DNA of 64,000 nucleotides from Pirellulaceae bacterium (GCA_029243025.1 JAQWSU010000032.1:172388-236387), one strand, 5' to 3'; shown: positions 26,741-36,930, counted from the first letter of the stretch. Notes: generated by a model not told the origin, from the letters alone. Numbers and translations: made by a program.

Positions 26741-28057
26741 ATGTTGCCACGCACAAACCAACGCCGTTTTGGAATGATCGAAGGATTGGAAGATCGGCAA
26801 TTGATGGCTGCTGACCTCGTTGGTGGTCTCGTCGATGCGATGCCGCAGCCTCAGGAGCCCGATCCTACGATGCTGGTCCAGGCAGGCGAGGAAAAGCTCG
26901 ATTTCAACAGTGGTATGAACTTAAAGAAGGACGATTTGGTCGTCATTCCATCAAATCTGGCTGGAACATGGACGAACGCCAACGACAACACCCGAAGTCT
27001 CACCAAGATTCAGATTTTTGATGGACCAGGTGGTCCCCAGATTCAAGCCTGGGGCTCCTGCCTTCCTTCTGACTGTGATTGGGGTAAAACCGATCTCGAT
27101 CTATTGACAACCTCAGTGACTGACGTAACCCCCGACTATGCAATCGGATCCTGGAACCCCGACTTCAAGGAATCAACCGTCACCATCGATCTGAATGGGC
27201 CGTTGGGAAAGGTGGTCGATCTCTACAATGTGTTCACCGATGACAGCAATCGTGAAAATTTCCACGAGCGATATTGGTTGTCGAATAATGGATCGATGCA
27301 CGAAATCTTAGATTTCGGAAACAACGAACTCCAGAACGTCATCGCAGGAAGCTGGGTAAACTCGAACCCTCACACAGGTGGTATCACCCGAGCGGACATA
27401 ACGGACACGGCGCCGTCAGAAGCCCAAGAAGACCTGTTACTCAACTTTTATGGATCCTGTTTCCCGACCGATTGCAACTGGGGGGCGACGGAGATGCATG
27501 AACTGGGTTCTTCCATTGCCGATCAAACTCCTGAATACGCGATTGCGAATTACGACCACGATTTCAAATCAACTTTCGTAACTTCGCGTTTCGAGAGCGG
27601 CGATCTCATCGTCGGCACCTACGACGTCTTCCATGACGATAGTGGTCGATCGAATTACTTCAGCGAACACCGGATGTGGAAACTGGGTGACGCAAATCAT
27701 GATGGTCGCTTTAATTCTTCAGACATCGTGCAGATTATGCAAGCCGGTGAGTACGAGGATGGCATCAATAACAATTCCACATGGGAAGAGGGAGACTTCG
27801 ACCGCGATGGTGACTTCACGACATCCGACCTGGTACTCGCCTTCGGTTCCGGTGGATTTGAGCAAACGAGAATTCGCCCGCCCCAACCTCCCGTACTCAT
27901 TCCGTTGCCCGAGTTTGATCCGACCATTCGTTTTAACTCGTCTGTCGACCTTGTCGACGACATTTTCAACGAAGAAGATTTCGAAGGCCCATTCCCCCCA
28001 GGGTTTGAGGTGGTCCCAAATGCTGTCGACGATATCTTTGAAAGAGTGTTCGCTTAA
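26741..28057 (+). CDS. LEPR-motif exported protein with duplicated GSCxPxDCxWG domain and dockerin-like tail
   Basis: 438 residues. The N-terminus is basic and followed by 'GMIEGLEDRQLMAA', the planctomycete LEPR-like motif. Two homologous modules follow (about 70-195 and 200-315), each opening 'AGTW'/'AGSW', containing 'GSCLPSDCDWG' or 'GSCFPTDCNWG', then 'PDYAIGSWNPDFK' or 'PEYAIANYDHDFK', and closing on 'DDSNREN' or 'DDSGRSN'. The two Cys per module could form a disulfide. An EF-hand-type tail follows ('DANHDGRFNSSD', 'DFDRDGDFTTSD'), close to that of the dimethylformamidase-like protein. Start: 'GGGAG' ends 8 bases before ATG 26741 but only 2 bases before ATG 26735, so the second is preferred. 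It is probably secreted or surface-bound; its role is unknown. Confidence 0.85.
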   Translation: MLPRTNQRRFGMIEGLEDRQLMAADLVGGLVDAMPQPQEPDPTMLVQAGEEKLDFNSGMNLKKDDLVVIPSNLAGTWTNANDNTRSLTKIQIFDGPGGPQIQAWGSCLPSDCDWGKTDLDLLTTSVTDVTPDYAIGSWNPDFKESTVTIDLNGPLGKVVDLYNVFTDDSNRENFHERYWLSNNGSMHEILDFGNNELQNVIAGSWVNSNPHTGGITRADITDTAPSEAQEDLLLNFYGSCFPTDCNWGATEMHELGSSIADQTPEYAIANYDHDFKSTFVTSRFESGDLIVGTYDVFHDDSGRSNYFSEHRMWKLGDANHDGRFNSSDIVQIMQAGEYEDGINNNSTWEEGDFDRDGDFTTSDLVLAFGSGGFEQTRIRPPQPPVLIPLPEFDPTIRFNSSVDLVDDIFNEEDFEGPFPPGFEVVPNAVDDIFERVFA

Positions 28058-28064
28058 GCATCCC

Positions 28065-28097
28065 TGAAAGCTTGAGTTGGCAAGGGCCAAGCTTTCA
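28065..28097 (+). terminator. 10-bp hairpin just after the LEPR/dockerin gene
   Basis: 'tgaaagcttg' and 'caagctttca' form a perfect 10-bp stem around a 13-base loop, starting 8 bases past the stop codon. No long T tract follows. Position and stability suit a transcript end. Confidence 0.5.
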
Positions 28098-28349
28098 AGC
28101 CTGTCGATAGAAGTCGAAAATCGCGTTAGACTTCTAACGACCCAAAGGGTGGAGACCATGCGACGCCACGACGCTCAGCAACGTGGCTCGTACGGCTCCA
28201 CCTTTTTTTTCGGTGAGCATGTCAGGATGGCGTTTTCGATCCAAAGCGTCCGACACCTACTCACAAGCTTGGCCGTAAGTCTCAGCAGGGTACCTTCAAA
28301 GAGCCGACAACGTTATCGATGCTTTAAAAATACGGAACGTTCAGCTGAG

Positions 28350-29399
28350 TCAAGACTTACCCGAATTTCGAGTGAAAACACGAACAAACAATAAAAAGCA
28401 CCTTGCAAGGAGTACCGACAACGTTGGCTGGCTCGCCAATATCTGCCCCACCAAGGTTCGGTCGCGTCGTTCACAGGCCCGCCACAATTGGGCATAAAAT
28501 GCAAGTGTGCAAACCGGCGATTGTGAGTCTTCCGAAAAAGCTCGATACCCAGACCAATCGTCAAATGATCGACAACGGGCAACAAACGACATCGCAGTCT
28601 CTTCATATCGAAAAAAGTGCCATGTCCGACTTGGCATAAAAAGCAACTGACCGGGCTCAAGTGTTACCGACCACCCCTCAAGATCTTCAAGAATAGGATT
28701 TTCGGCGATCGTTTCCTCATCCAACGCTTCATAGAGATTAAGCTTGCAAACCGCCTGTATCGCGTCGCTTGTTGATTCATCATAGGCAAACATTTTGACC
28801 GTCTTATTCCCCCATACACACCAATGAAGCGTATGGCTGTGATCTGGATCGTAATGCCCGCTGGAAACGGCGTTCGCTCCGGCAATGAATAACTGGGGTG
28901 TGTAAGGTGGTACAAAAGGCCACGCTCTTGAATCGGATCGATCAAGCCCCAAGAATTTCCCCGGCGGAAACAACGCATCGAGATCTTTCAAGTCAAGGTC
29001 TTCGAGTAGCGAAGGGTTCTTTCCGAAGAAATCGTAGTAGGGATGGGCAACTTCAAAATGCTTCACCGCTTCACCGCGATCAAGTCTGTCGATTAAGTCA
29101 GAAACGGTGGTGACAGGAAGCCCTTTCAACCAATCCAGAGAATGCCCGTCATTCGAAACATGATGATAAAGGATGGGAAGTTGGCCAAGCTGGTCCTGAA
29201 AAAACGACTTGGTCCATTTATGGTAGGCAGGCCAGGTCTCGATCACCCCTTGCAAAATACAAGGAATAGATGGATTGACATATTGCTCACGGAATGCCTC
29301 ATAGCCTAAGTGGCGAACATCAACCACATCCACCCCGCGGTCACGGAAACGATTTGGATCCAAGGAAACCGAGCGTTCAGCCCGCATAGCTTTATTCAT
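28350..29399 (-). CDS. JmjC/cupin-8 family Fe(II)/2-oxoglutarate oxygenase
   Basis: 349 residues. The fold is recognised by 'NPSIPCILQGVIETWPA' near the start and the iron site H182-x-D184 in 'SSGHYDPDHSHT', with distal His261 in 'MPSRTWHFF'. 'WGNKTVKMFAYDE' lies between, as in cupin-8 proteins such as the FIH/JMJD5-like group. Members hydroxylate protein side chains or small molecules; no target is visible here. The last 50 residues are basic and hydrophobic ('LSVLLARCFLLFVRVF'), perhaps a membrane-associated helix, which is unusual for the family. ATG 29399 has 'GGAG' about 10 bases upstream; a TTG one codon earlier is less likely. Confidence 0.85.
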   Translation of the reverse strand: MNKAMRAERSVSLDPNRFRDRGVDVVDVRHLGYEAFREQYVNPSIPCILQGVIETWPAYHKWTKSFFQDQLGQLPILYHHVSNDGHSLDWLKGLPVTTVSDLIDRLDRGEAVKHFEVAHPYYDFFGKNPSLLEDLDLKDLDALFPPGKFLGLDRSDSRAWPFVPPYTPQLFIAGANAVSSGHYDPDHSHTLHWCVWGNKTVKMFAYDESTSDAIQAVCKLNLYEALDEETIAENPILEDLEGWSVTLEPGQLLFMPSRTWHFFRYEETAMSFVARCRSFDDWSGYRAFSEDSQSPVCTLAFYAQLWRACERRDRTLVGQILASQPTLSVLLARCFLLFVRVFTRNSGKS

Positions 29400-29749
29400 C
29401 AATTTGAACTCCGCACTTCAAACGGTCCACGCATACCATACCCACGGTCAGTCATTGCATCTTATATTCACTCCAGACTAGCCACGGACTATTTCAAATT
29501 CCAGTCATTTATACTGCTGTCGACTCGTCCGGCGATTGCCCTCCCGGACATACGCGGAATCCATCGCAACGATTCAAAAGCTGTACACAAATTTTGCCGC
29601 CGATGATGCAGATTTTCACTCTGCTGAACAAACGTTCGACTTCGCTTTTCACGAGCAGAACAAAACGACGCGACGCCCATTTTTTCGCCTGGAACGCCAA
29701 TTCAGAAAAATGCTCGGTGACATTCCTTCCGGATCTTCGCAACAAAAGC

Positions 29750-29789
29750 CTCCACGCTGGCCCCTGCATCTCCACGCTGGACCCTGTAT
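29750..29789. repeat. Two near-identical 20-base direct repeats
   Basis: 'ctccacgctggcccctgcat' is followed at once by a copy with two changes (accctgtat at the end). It is a recent duplication in noncoding DNA. Confidence 0.7.
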
Positions 29790-29833
29790 CACAGTCAAGC
29801 TAAACTCAGTAGCCAAATGACAACCTGATTGAC

Positions 29834-29885
29834 AACAACGCTTAGCAACAACGCTTAGCAACAACGCTTAGCAACAACGCTTGCT
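29834..29885. repeat. 13-base tandem repeat, four copies
   Basis: The unit 'aacaacgcttagc' occurs three times exactly, followed by a degenerate fourth. It ends about 40 bases upstream of the membrane-protein start codon, so it lies in that gene's 5' region. The last copy runs into 'gcttgctaagc', a short inverted repeat. Confidence 0.8.
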
Positions 29886-29924
29886 AAGCTCTTCACGAAA
29901 CACCAAAGCGTTACTCGATCAAAC

Positions 29925-31409
29925 ATGAACACCTCTAAATCGCAATCTGAGGGATCATCCGGGAAACTAAATGCTTATCTTTCCGCCATAATCTTCACCT
30001 GCTTCGGTAGCCTATTGGGCGGCCTGATGGGCTGGTTTTTCTTTAGCATGTTTCTTGAACAGATAGGAAAAGCTTTCGACCTCGGATTTCTCGAAAATCA
30101 TTCTCGGTGGTATGGTGCACTAATCTTCGGCTATCTGAGCGGAGCGTCCACCTTCAAGACTTTCTCGACGGCTGTATTAGCCAAAGAACGAAGACAGGCC
30201 GCGCAAAAACTAGGCTTTCAAGTAACCGAATCACTTGAAAACGAATTGGCCGAATCCTTGGAACGGATATTCGACAACCGGGGCACGGTCGACATTCACA
30301 ACGCGGTGCGGCGTGAATCGGATCTGGCCAAAATAGTGATTGCAGATCTGGATTTTTCCGATCCTCAAAACCATCATTCTGGGAATACGAACGACGAGAC
30401 AATTGTATACATCGAGGCAGCCGGTTTTTCGCTTCCCCGTTTCACGATGACACCAGAAGGCAAACTAACAAACTTGCTATTTTCAGTCGTCGGAAACCTC
30501 GATATCAACTTCGACGAACATCCTGATTTCTCACGACAATACCTACTTTCCGGTGCTGCCCCTGATCACGTGAGAGGTTTCTTCAACAGCGAGCTTCTGG
30601 AATATTTTTCGGAACACGCTGGCTGGCAAATCAATGCCTCGAAGAATCAACTCGTCATCTACCGTCCCGGGGAGGTATACGACGGTGAGGACATGGAAAC
30701 GATGATCGCGAGTGCAATCGCCATATTTGTTTTACTGAGAACCCGAGCAACCGAACTCAGTCAATCCGCGGACCGAGATGAAATCCCGACGCCAAATGCG
30801 AGACAGATTGCTACCGAGATACCGGGCATCGCTGGCGCTGTTGTTCGCGCATCATTAATAGCACACAGCGATATCCAACGACTCATTAGCCAACCTCCAC
30901 CGCGACACAATCTACCGAAACCACTCGTCTCCATCGGCTGCGGCTTTCTTTTCCTCCTGTTATTCGCTCTCTCGATGGGATTTGCGGGATGCGTTTTTCT
31001 GCTGACCGCCTTAAATTCCGGCGATACCATTAAAAATAATCCTGCACTATTCGTGGTGATCAGCATCTCGATGCTGGTCGCCTCAACACTTATAATCACT
31101 TTTGTGTTCCTGACGCGTCGTCGTCGTCGCTCGCTGCTAATTCATGGAAAACTTGCCGTGGGCCAACTCCGCTCTGTTCGGTCTACCAACTTCTATGTCG
31201 ACAACAAGCGGCGTTACTTGAGTAAAATCGAGTATACAATCAAGGGAACTGTCCACGTGAAAGAGTTTTCGACCTACGGCATTTCCGTCGATCACGCGCG
31301 AGAGGCAGAGAAGAATAACCGCGATGTCCACTTATTATGCAAACCCAGCAATCCCCGGCAGGCAATATGGTTGGAGGGGCTGATTACGGCGCCCCCCGAT
31401 TTCCATTAA
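29925..31409 (+). CDS. Multi-pass membrane protein, function unknown
   Basis: 494 residues. Hydrophobic segments are near 18-42 ('AIIFTCFGSLLGGLMGWFFF'), weakly at 62-80, and clearly at 336-362 and 372-396. Between the two hydrophobic pairs lies a soluble domain (about 95-320) with 'LPRFTMTPEGKLTNLLF', 'FDEHPDFSRQYLLSGA' and 'FSEHAGWQINAS'. This pattern is seen in hypothetical membrane proteins that have a lipid- or ligand-binding-looking middle domain. After the last helix a basic run ('RRRRRS') precedes a beta-rich tail ('RRYLSKIEYTIKG', 'KEFSTYG') resembling DUF3592. No catalytic motif is visible. The first and last parts should be cytoplasmic by the positive-inside rule. Confidence 0.75.
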   Translation: MNTSKSQSEGSSGKLNAYLSAIIFTCFGSLLGGLMGWFFFSMFLEQIGKAFDLGFLENHSRWYGALIFGYLSGASTFKTFSTAVLAKERRQAAQKLGFQVTESLENELAESLERIFDNRGTVDIHNAVRRESDLAKIVIADLDFSDPQNHHSGNTNDETIVYIEAAGFSLPRFTMTPEGKLTNLLFSVVGNLDINFDEHPDFSRQYLLSGAAPDHVRGFFNSELLEYFSEHAGWQINASKNQLVIYRPGEVYDGEDMETMIASAIAIFVLLRTRATELSQSADRDEIPTPNARQIATEIPGIAGAVVRASLIAHSDIQRLISQPPPRHNLPKPLVSIGCGFLFLLLFALSMGFAGCVFLLTALNSGDTIKNNPALFVVISISMLVASTLIITFVFLTRRRRRSLLIHGKLAVGQLRSVRSTNFYVDNKRRYLSKIEYTIKGTVHVKEFSTYGISVDHAREAEKNNRDVHLLCKPSNPRQAIWLEGLITAPPDFH

Positions 31410-31636
31410 TCGCTCCGCATCAACGTCAGCAGCTCCCGTTGCCCAGGACATCCAGGAATGCGTCCCCCGCCAGAAACGGCGACTCCGAGCCACCGTAAAA
31501 GATTGTCCCACTCGGTATCCGCGCCCTCCACGACCTGGACGCCTTGATAATCGGGAACAACTTTCTCTACCCCGTCACCATCCACATCCTCTAAAATGGA
31601 CGGGATTCTGAATTGGCAACAATCAATCAACGCCAT
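31406..31636 (-). other. Possible protein fragment with FG-GAP-like sequence
   Basis: A 76-codon ORF reading 'SILEDVDGDGVEKVVPDYQG', which resembles a calcium-binding DxDxDG loop as in FG-GAP/VCBS repeats, followed by 'WDNLLRWLGVAVSGGGRIPG'. It is too short for a whole protein and overlaps the end of the membrane-protein gene by 4 bases. I read it as a probable relic, but chance cannot be excluded. Confidence 0.28.
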
Positions 31637-31699
31637 TAAATTCGCTTACGTTTCAGCGGACGAACCCTATTTTCCCACAGCGACTGAATTGCAACACCG

Positions 31700-34600
31700 A
31701 TGAAACTCGACCATTCCTTACTGATTGCCGTCTTCCTTTTCGTCACGCTGCAATCCCTTTCGACTCCCGGCAATGCCGCAGAGTCGCGTGGTGGGGCAAA
31801 TGTACACAAAGGAAGTGAACGAAACCTCATCCCCTGGCGGGACGTCGGAGGCCCGCTCACGTCCGACCAATGGTCCGGTCTCACCCAAACGCGTCTGGGA
31901 GCCCGTTTAAGCCTACCGGGCAGCACGGAATACCAGTACGACAAAGCAGTAGACTGGTCCGATTTTGATGGTTTACGTCTCGAGTTAACCATTCCTCGGG
32001 AACGTCCGCTCAAACTAACGATCGAAGTCAGTACACCGCCTTTAAAAGCATCTGGCGGATATCGCAGCAGCAAGGCAACGACGCGTGCAGCGTTTACGGT
32101 CCATGGATCTGATCAGCAGGTGATCAACCTTCCGTTCAGCGCTTTTGATCATCACCACTCTTATTCAGACACATTCGAAAAGGTTCACAAGGTCATCTTG
32201 CGTGGTCATTTCGCCGACGGTGAATCGGGCAACCTAACATTCCGCCGCATCCGACTGACCCACGCCAATAAACTGAAATTGTATACATCTATCCGTTCGA
32301 AATCTGGCGAGCGCAATGGTCAGGTTAAATTTTTGCTCAATGTAATGAACTGTTCAGACTCAAAACAGTCGGTTTCATTGACTCATTCGCGGTACAGCAA
32401 ACATGTCATGACGGGAAGGGTTGAGCCACCCTATCTTGAGCTTAACGCGGGGGAAACCAAGTCGTGCAACTTCATTGTCAACGTCACCGATCGCGTGCCG
32501 CCGGGCGGTCGCGAGCGACAACAGATCGTTGCCTTAGCCAACGGATCCCTCGGCGGTAACATCGAATTCATTACCGCGTGCCATTTACCTCATCCGTATC
32601 TGGTTCACACACCCGCACGTTGGCAACAGATTCGCCGTAAGATTCAAAAGTATCCTTGGGCCAGAGAAGGGCTCAAACAGTATACAGAACACCAACCAAA
32701 AGATCATTCTCCTCAACAAAACTGGGCGTTGGGCGTCGCCTGGCAACTCACGCGAGACCCAAGCTACGCGCGACGTGCCAAACATGCGATTACCGCCAAC
32801 GCTGATGGGAAACAACTCATTCAATCCGTCGAACTTTACGACATGATTCAGGATTCGGGTGTATTTTCCGCAGAAGAAGAAACTGCGATCCTGGAGGCCT
32901 TTCGAAACCGAATGGAGACGATCGATCTGAGCGGCGTTGCCAATCTCGAACTCCAGCAGGCTCGTTGTGGTTTTACATTAGCCTTGGCATTACAAGATTT
33001 TGCCTGGCTTGATTATTTCTACCGCGGGACAGATGGGGTCTACGACAATGTGGCCAATGGCATCTTGCCCGATGGTTGGTGGTATGAAGGATCGGTAAAC
33101 TACAACATTTGGGTCTCCCAATACATTTGCAAAATGGCATTGGCAGTTGAACCGTTTGGGATCAACCTTATCGACCAATTCTTTGCGCCAGGTTATTCGA
33201 AAGAGTTCCGTCAGCTTCCCGAAGACGTTGAAACTCGAAAACGCGAACACGGTGGCAAGCCATTCCAGAAGTTTGGCAAACACATCCAGCCACGTATCAC
33301 GCTGGACCGCCTTTGGGACTCCTTTCTGCCACATCTTGCCTACGACGGCACGATGGTCGCGGCGAACGACGGCGTCGAAGTGGTATTCTCTCAAAGCGAT
33401 GCGTATGAGCTCGCTTACATGATGTACGGAAAGCCTGAGTATGCTTCGGTGATCAAACGCGGCCCGCGACGAAGCCTGTTGTACGGAGTGGGTGAACTGC
33501 CTCAAACAACACCACCCATCGGCACCGAATCGGCTTACTCTGACGGTATAGGACTCACCACACTCCGATCAAAAACACCCGATCGACATCCGCGCGACCA
33601 AATTGCTGCGACGCTAAAATACGGAACGCATGGAGCCTACCATGGCCATTTTGACCGTACCGCATTCAACTCACTGATGCGTCATGACCGTAGCTTCTAT
33701 AACGGGCATTCGCTGTGGTACGGTTACACAAGCTTCATGTATGGCTTTTACGTACAGTCCACCGCAAATCACAACATGGTCGTCGTCGATTCGCGAAATC
33801 AGGAGGCAGTTGAGTCCGAACGACTAATGTTTCACTCGGGCTCTGCGATGCAGGCTGCTGCGGTGCAAACCAATGCACGGTGGTGCAACCCACCCTATAT
33901 GGGACTTTCGCTCAGAAATCCCAATCCGCAAAAAAATAAGTCTCCGATCTTCACGGGCCCTCAACGGGCTCGTGAAGAGGATATTTACATACCGCTCCCC
34001 ACACCTGTTCCGCCTCCCGCGAGCATTGGTGACTTTTCGGAACCGGTCCTGCAGCGACGACTCATGGTCGTTACCGACGACTACGTTCTGCTTGCCGACT
34101 ACTTGCAGGGACAAGTCGATCACACCTTTGACAATCTAGTTCACATTCGAGGCTTTGAGGGCATCCGCGGTGACATTCAACTGCCTCCACGTCACTCGGA
34201 TCAAATGAGCACAAACCCGTTGCTGGCGCCTCAGCTGATCACTGATTGCAACTGGTACAGGAAGACGGGCACCTCGCGAGCCAATTTTCGTACCGTGTTT
34301 GACGGGCATTCGAGTCAATTCTGGGGATACCTTCATGGCAAGGAAGGCAATCTACACATGGACGTCTTTTCCGCTTGGCCCATCGACAATGAAGTCATGA
34401 TCGGGACTGCGCCCGTCGGTAAAGGACGGGCTGGGTTGACACACTATCAAATCACTTTGGACGACAAACTAATCGCAGAGAAGAAGTTTTCGCCATGGAT
34501 TCTTGGTCGTGAAGAAATGAGTCTACCTATTCAAGGTGGATCCGTGATTCGTCTCGCCACCACCAACACCGACGCGCGTGGCAAAGGGCACTTCCCGACA

Positions 34601-35182
34601 CCAAGAGTTAATAGCCTCTTCTGGGCGAACGGCAGCATTGAAACAGCAGACGGTAAACGCATCCCCTTGTCAAAGCTAGAAACGATGGGACAACTCACGT
34701 ATGACGGAATTTTACTGACGACTGACGCCGGCAATCCACTCGCACCAGGCACGGACTTTTTTGGTGGAGAAGTCAAAATCCAAGGAAGACCGTATCGGGA
34801 AACCATTTCAGCCCAACCCCAGGGAAACGGCATCATTCGAATCGACCTGCAACAACTCAACGCCAAGGCGCTCCATGTCACGATTGGTGCAGATTACCCC
34901 TACGGAACGGAAAAACTTCAGGAACACCGTTACGTGCACGGTTCGCGAATCCACGGTCCGTCAGCACGATTCCTAACCGTCATCGAAGCCTATGAGGACC
35001 GCGCCCGAATAAAACAGGTGAATGCGTCCTCTGCGAACCAACTCAACGTACAACTGGTCGACGGAACGGAACAGCAAATTCGAATCGACGGACTCGAAGG
35101 TGACGGCAGTAGCATCGCCGTCAAACTCACCGAATCCAGAAACGGTAAAACCATTCGCACCGAGTCAACCCAATCTCGCTGA
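31700..35182 (+). CDS. Large secreted polysaccharide lyase, heparinase II/III-like
   Basis: 1160 residues. A signal peptide is present ('LLIAVFLFVTLQSLS', cleavage near 'NAAES'). Residues 40-300 are beta-rich carbohydrate-binding-like modules. Residues about 310-600 look like the alpha/alpha-toroid of alginate and heparin lyases: 'HTPARWQQIRRKIQKYPWA', 'LQQARCGFTLALALQDFAW', 'DGWWYEGSVNYNIWVSQYI'. The heparinase II/III beta-sandwich follows, with 'KYGTHGAYHGHFDRTAFN' as its best block and Tyr/His residues typical of these lyases. Substrate cannot be read; planctomycete relatives are mostly assumed to act on algal uronic-acid polymers. It stands alone on the plus strand, upstream of the DUF1552/DUF1592 pair. 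Confidence 0.88.
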   Translation: MKLDHSLLIAVFLFVTLQSLSTPGNAAESRGGANVHKGSERNLIPWRDVGGPLTSDQWSGLTQTRLGARLSLPGSTEYQYDKAVDWSDFDGLRLELTIPRERPLKLTIEVSTPPLKASGGYRSSKATTRAAFTVHGSDQQVINLPFSAFDHHHSYSDTFEKVHKVILRGHFADGESGNLTFRRIRLTHANKLKLYTSIRSKSGERNGQVKFLLNVMNCSDSKQSVSLTHSRYSKHVMTGRVEPPYLELNAGETKSCNFIVNVTDRVPPGGRERQQIVALANGSLGGNIEFITACHLPHPYLVHTPARWQQIRRKIQKYPWAREGLKQYTEHQPKDHSPQQNWALGVAWQLTRDPSYARRAKHAITANADGKQLIQSVELYDMIQDSGVFSAEEETAILEAFRNRMETIDLSGVANLELQQARCGFTLALALQDFAWLDYFYRGTDGVYDNVANGILPDGWWYEGSVNYNIWVSQYICKMALAVEPFGINLIDQFFAPGYSKEFRQLPEDVETRKREHGGKPFQKFGKHIQPRITLDRLWDSFLPHLAYDGTMVAANDGVEVVFSQSDAYELAYMMYGKPEYASVIKRGPRRSLLYGVGELPQTTPPIGTESAYSDGIGLTTLRSKTPDRHPRDQIAATLKYGTHGAYHGHFDRTAFNSLMRHDRSFYNGHSLWYGYTSFMYGFYVQSTANHNMVVVDSRNQEAVESERLMFHSGSAMQAAAVQTNARWCNPPYMGLSLRNPNPQKNKSPIFTGPQRAREEDIYIPLPTPVPPPASIGDFSEPVLQRRLMVVTDDYVLLADYLQGQVDHTFDNLVHIRGFEGIRGDIQLPPRHSDQMSTNPLLAPQLITDCNWYRKTGTSRANFRTVFDGHSSQFWGYLHGKEGNLHMDVFSAWPIDNEVMIGTAPVGKGRAGLTHYQITLDDKLIAEKKFSPWILGREEMSLPIQGGSVIRLATTNTDARGKGHFPTPRVNSLFWANGSIETADGKRIPLSKLETMGQLTYDGILLTTDAGNPLAPGTDFFGGEVKIQGRPYRETISAQPQGNGIIRIDLQQLNAKALHVTIGADYPYGTEKLQEHRYVHGSRIHGPSARFLTVIEAYEDRARIKQVNASSANQLNVQLVDGTEQQIRIDGLEGDGSSIAVKLTESRNGKTIRTESTQSR

Positions 35183-35571
35183 ACAACCAACGAGAGCAAA
35201 TCTCTCAGATTCAATCCACCGACGACGCCTCATCATGGATGATTTCCTCCGATGTGGGCACGCTTTTGTGAAACACGGTAAATCGTTGGCAATCGAGCTT
35301 CGACTTCGCGCGGAAGCCCTGACGGCAAATCCTTATGCGCGTGGATTCCTTCGATGATCGGTTGCTCCACGACGCATCACGTCGTTGGTAATTAGGTCAC
35401 TGCGACTCCCCGCATCCAACCGACATTGAGTCGTTCAGCGGCAGGGATGCAGTCAATCACAAAGCTTTCTCGGTCTCGGGTAGAAAACCAAACGCCACTT
35501 AACCCTTTCGTTTATTTTGGGTTAGAATAAGCGGTCTCCAATACTGCTGTCCCCCTTCCAGAGAACAACAA
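35183..35571. other. Intergenic, nothing recognised
   Basis: About 390 bases between two plus-strand genes. No gene fragment or clear repeat was seen. 'AGAGAA' just before 35572 may serve as the next gene's ribosome-binding site. Confidence 0.5.
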
Positions 35572-36930
35572 ATGAACCTCTCGCGCAGACAATTTTTGTA
35601 TGCGAATGGCGCTGCGATGTCATTGCCCTGGCTGCCATCACTGGCAAGTAGCACTGAGCCGACCTCCCACAAGCCCGCTCAAAAAATGGTAATCATGTAC
35701 ATCCCCAACGGCATCGTTCGCCGTTCTTTTTTTCCGGGAGAGGATCAGACTGAAATCCCGGGATTCATTGGTGGATTTAATGCCGACAAGACGAAAAATG
35801 AACGGCGGATACCGAACAAGCCTGGCATCTATCCCTTCGACATCACGCCCACGATGACGCCACTGACTCCTCACCTGGATGATGTGACGATGCTCACAGG
35901 ACTGGACCGTACTTATAAGAATGGGCAAGATGTTCACGCCCAAGGTGCGTCTTGTTACCTGACAAGCCTTTCCCCCGAGCAAGCCAGCAAACAGGGTATC
36001 CGACACCCGAACGGTCGAAGCCTTGATCAGGTAATTGGCGATGCGGTGGGGAACTCGACAATATTTAACACCTTGGAAATCAGCTGCAACGGATTCACGG
36101 CGGGAAAGGAGGCCATTGAATTCGACAACATCTCTTGGTATGGCCCCGGCAAGATAGCACCCTCCATTCGCGAGCCGAAAATACTATACGAGCGACTATT
36201 CCTTCGAGACAGCTATCGGGAACATGTCACTCAAGTCACCGATCTGGTACTCGCAGATGCCAAGACGCTCTCGCGTCGCCTCAACCCTGACGATCGCCAC
36301 GCGTTGGGCGAGTTCATGGAGATGGTACGATCTATCGAGACCAGAATTGCAAAGCAGCAAGAACTCATTGCCGAGGCAGACATCACCCTGCCAGCCAACG
36401 AGATTCTTCCCCGCGGCGACTACATCAAGTTGCAATGCGATTTAATGCTTTTGGCTTTTCAAATGGGGATCACCAACATCTGTACGTTCATGATTGGTCC
36501 CGAACGGTGGGACGCCACATTGTTGTACGAGGGCGTGTTCGACAATCCAGTCCAACACCACAACATGACACACAATCAAAAAGGGGATGGCTGGAAAAAT
36601 GTAAGTAAAATCGACCTCTTCCACATGGAACAATTTGCTTACCTGATCAAGCGCATGAAGGAACTGAAGGAGATTGATGGCAGTACGATGCTTGACAACT
36701 CGCTCGTCACTTATGGCGCAGGCTTAGGCGATGGAGCCACCCACCAATACTACGACTTGCCGATGATTCTAGCAGGCAAAGCACAAGGCAAGATTAAACA
36801 AGGACGTTTCGTCCGATGTCCCAGCGGCACGCTCAACTCCAATCTCTGGCTCACGATGGCACAATTAATGGGTCTTTCCATTGACAGCTTTGGCGATAGT
36901 ACAGGCGTCGTTTCAGACCTTTGGACCTAG
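35572..36930 (+). CDS. DUF1552 family protein with twin-arginine-type leader
   Basis: 452 residues. It begins 'MNLSRRQFLYANGAAMSLPW', a twin-arginine signal form, so it is probably exported folded. The DUF1552 match is good along its length: 'MVIMYIPNGIVRRSFFP', 'DVTMLTGLDRTYKNGQDVHA', 'GRSLDQVIGDAVG' and 'LVTYGAGLGDGATHQYYDLP'. The family has no established biochemical function; it is found paired with a haem-containing DUF1592 protein, as here, and is related to the alkaline-phosphatase-like DUF1501 group. The partner gene begins 8 bases after its stop, so the two should be co-transcribed. Confidence 0.92.
   Translation: MNLSRRQFLYANGAAMSLPWLPSLASSTEPTSHKPAQKMVIMYIPNGIVRRSFFPGEDQTEIPGFIGGFNADKTKNERRIPNKPGIYPFDITPTMTPLTPHLDDVTMLTGLDRTYKNGQDVHAQGASCYLTSLSPEQASKQGIRHPNGRSLDQVIGDAVGNSTIFNTLEISCNGFTAGKEAIEFDNISWYGPGKIAPSIREPKILYERLFLRDSYREHVTQVTDLVLADAKTLSRRLNPDDRHALGEFMEMVRSIETRIAKQQELIAEADITLPANEILPRGDYIKLQCDLMLLAFQMGITNICTFMIGPERWDATLLYEGVFDNPVQHHNMTHNQKGDGWKNVSKIDLFHMEQFAYLIKRMKELKEIDGSTMLDNSLVTYGAGLGDGATHQYYDLPMILAGKAQGKIKQGRFVRCPSGTLNSNLWLTMAQLMGLSIDSFGDSTGVVSDLWT

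Larger units (their letters stand above)
29400..29924. other. Divergent intergenic region with short repeats
   Basis: About 525 bases without a supported gene, between divergent genes. It carries a 20-base direct repeat and a 13-base tandem repeat, listed separately. Confidence 0.55.
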
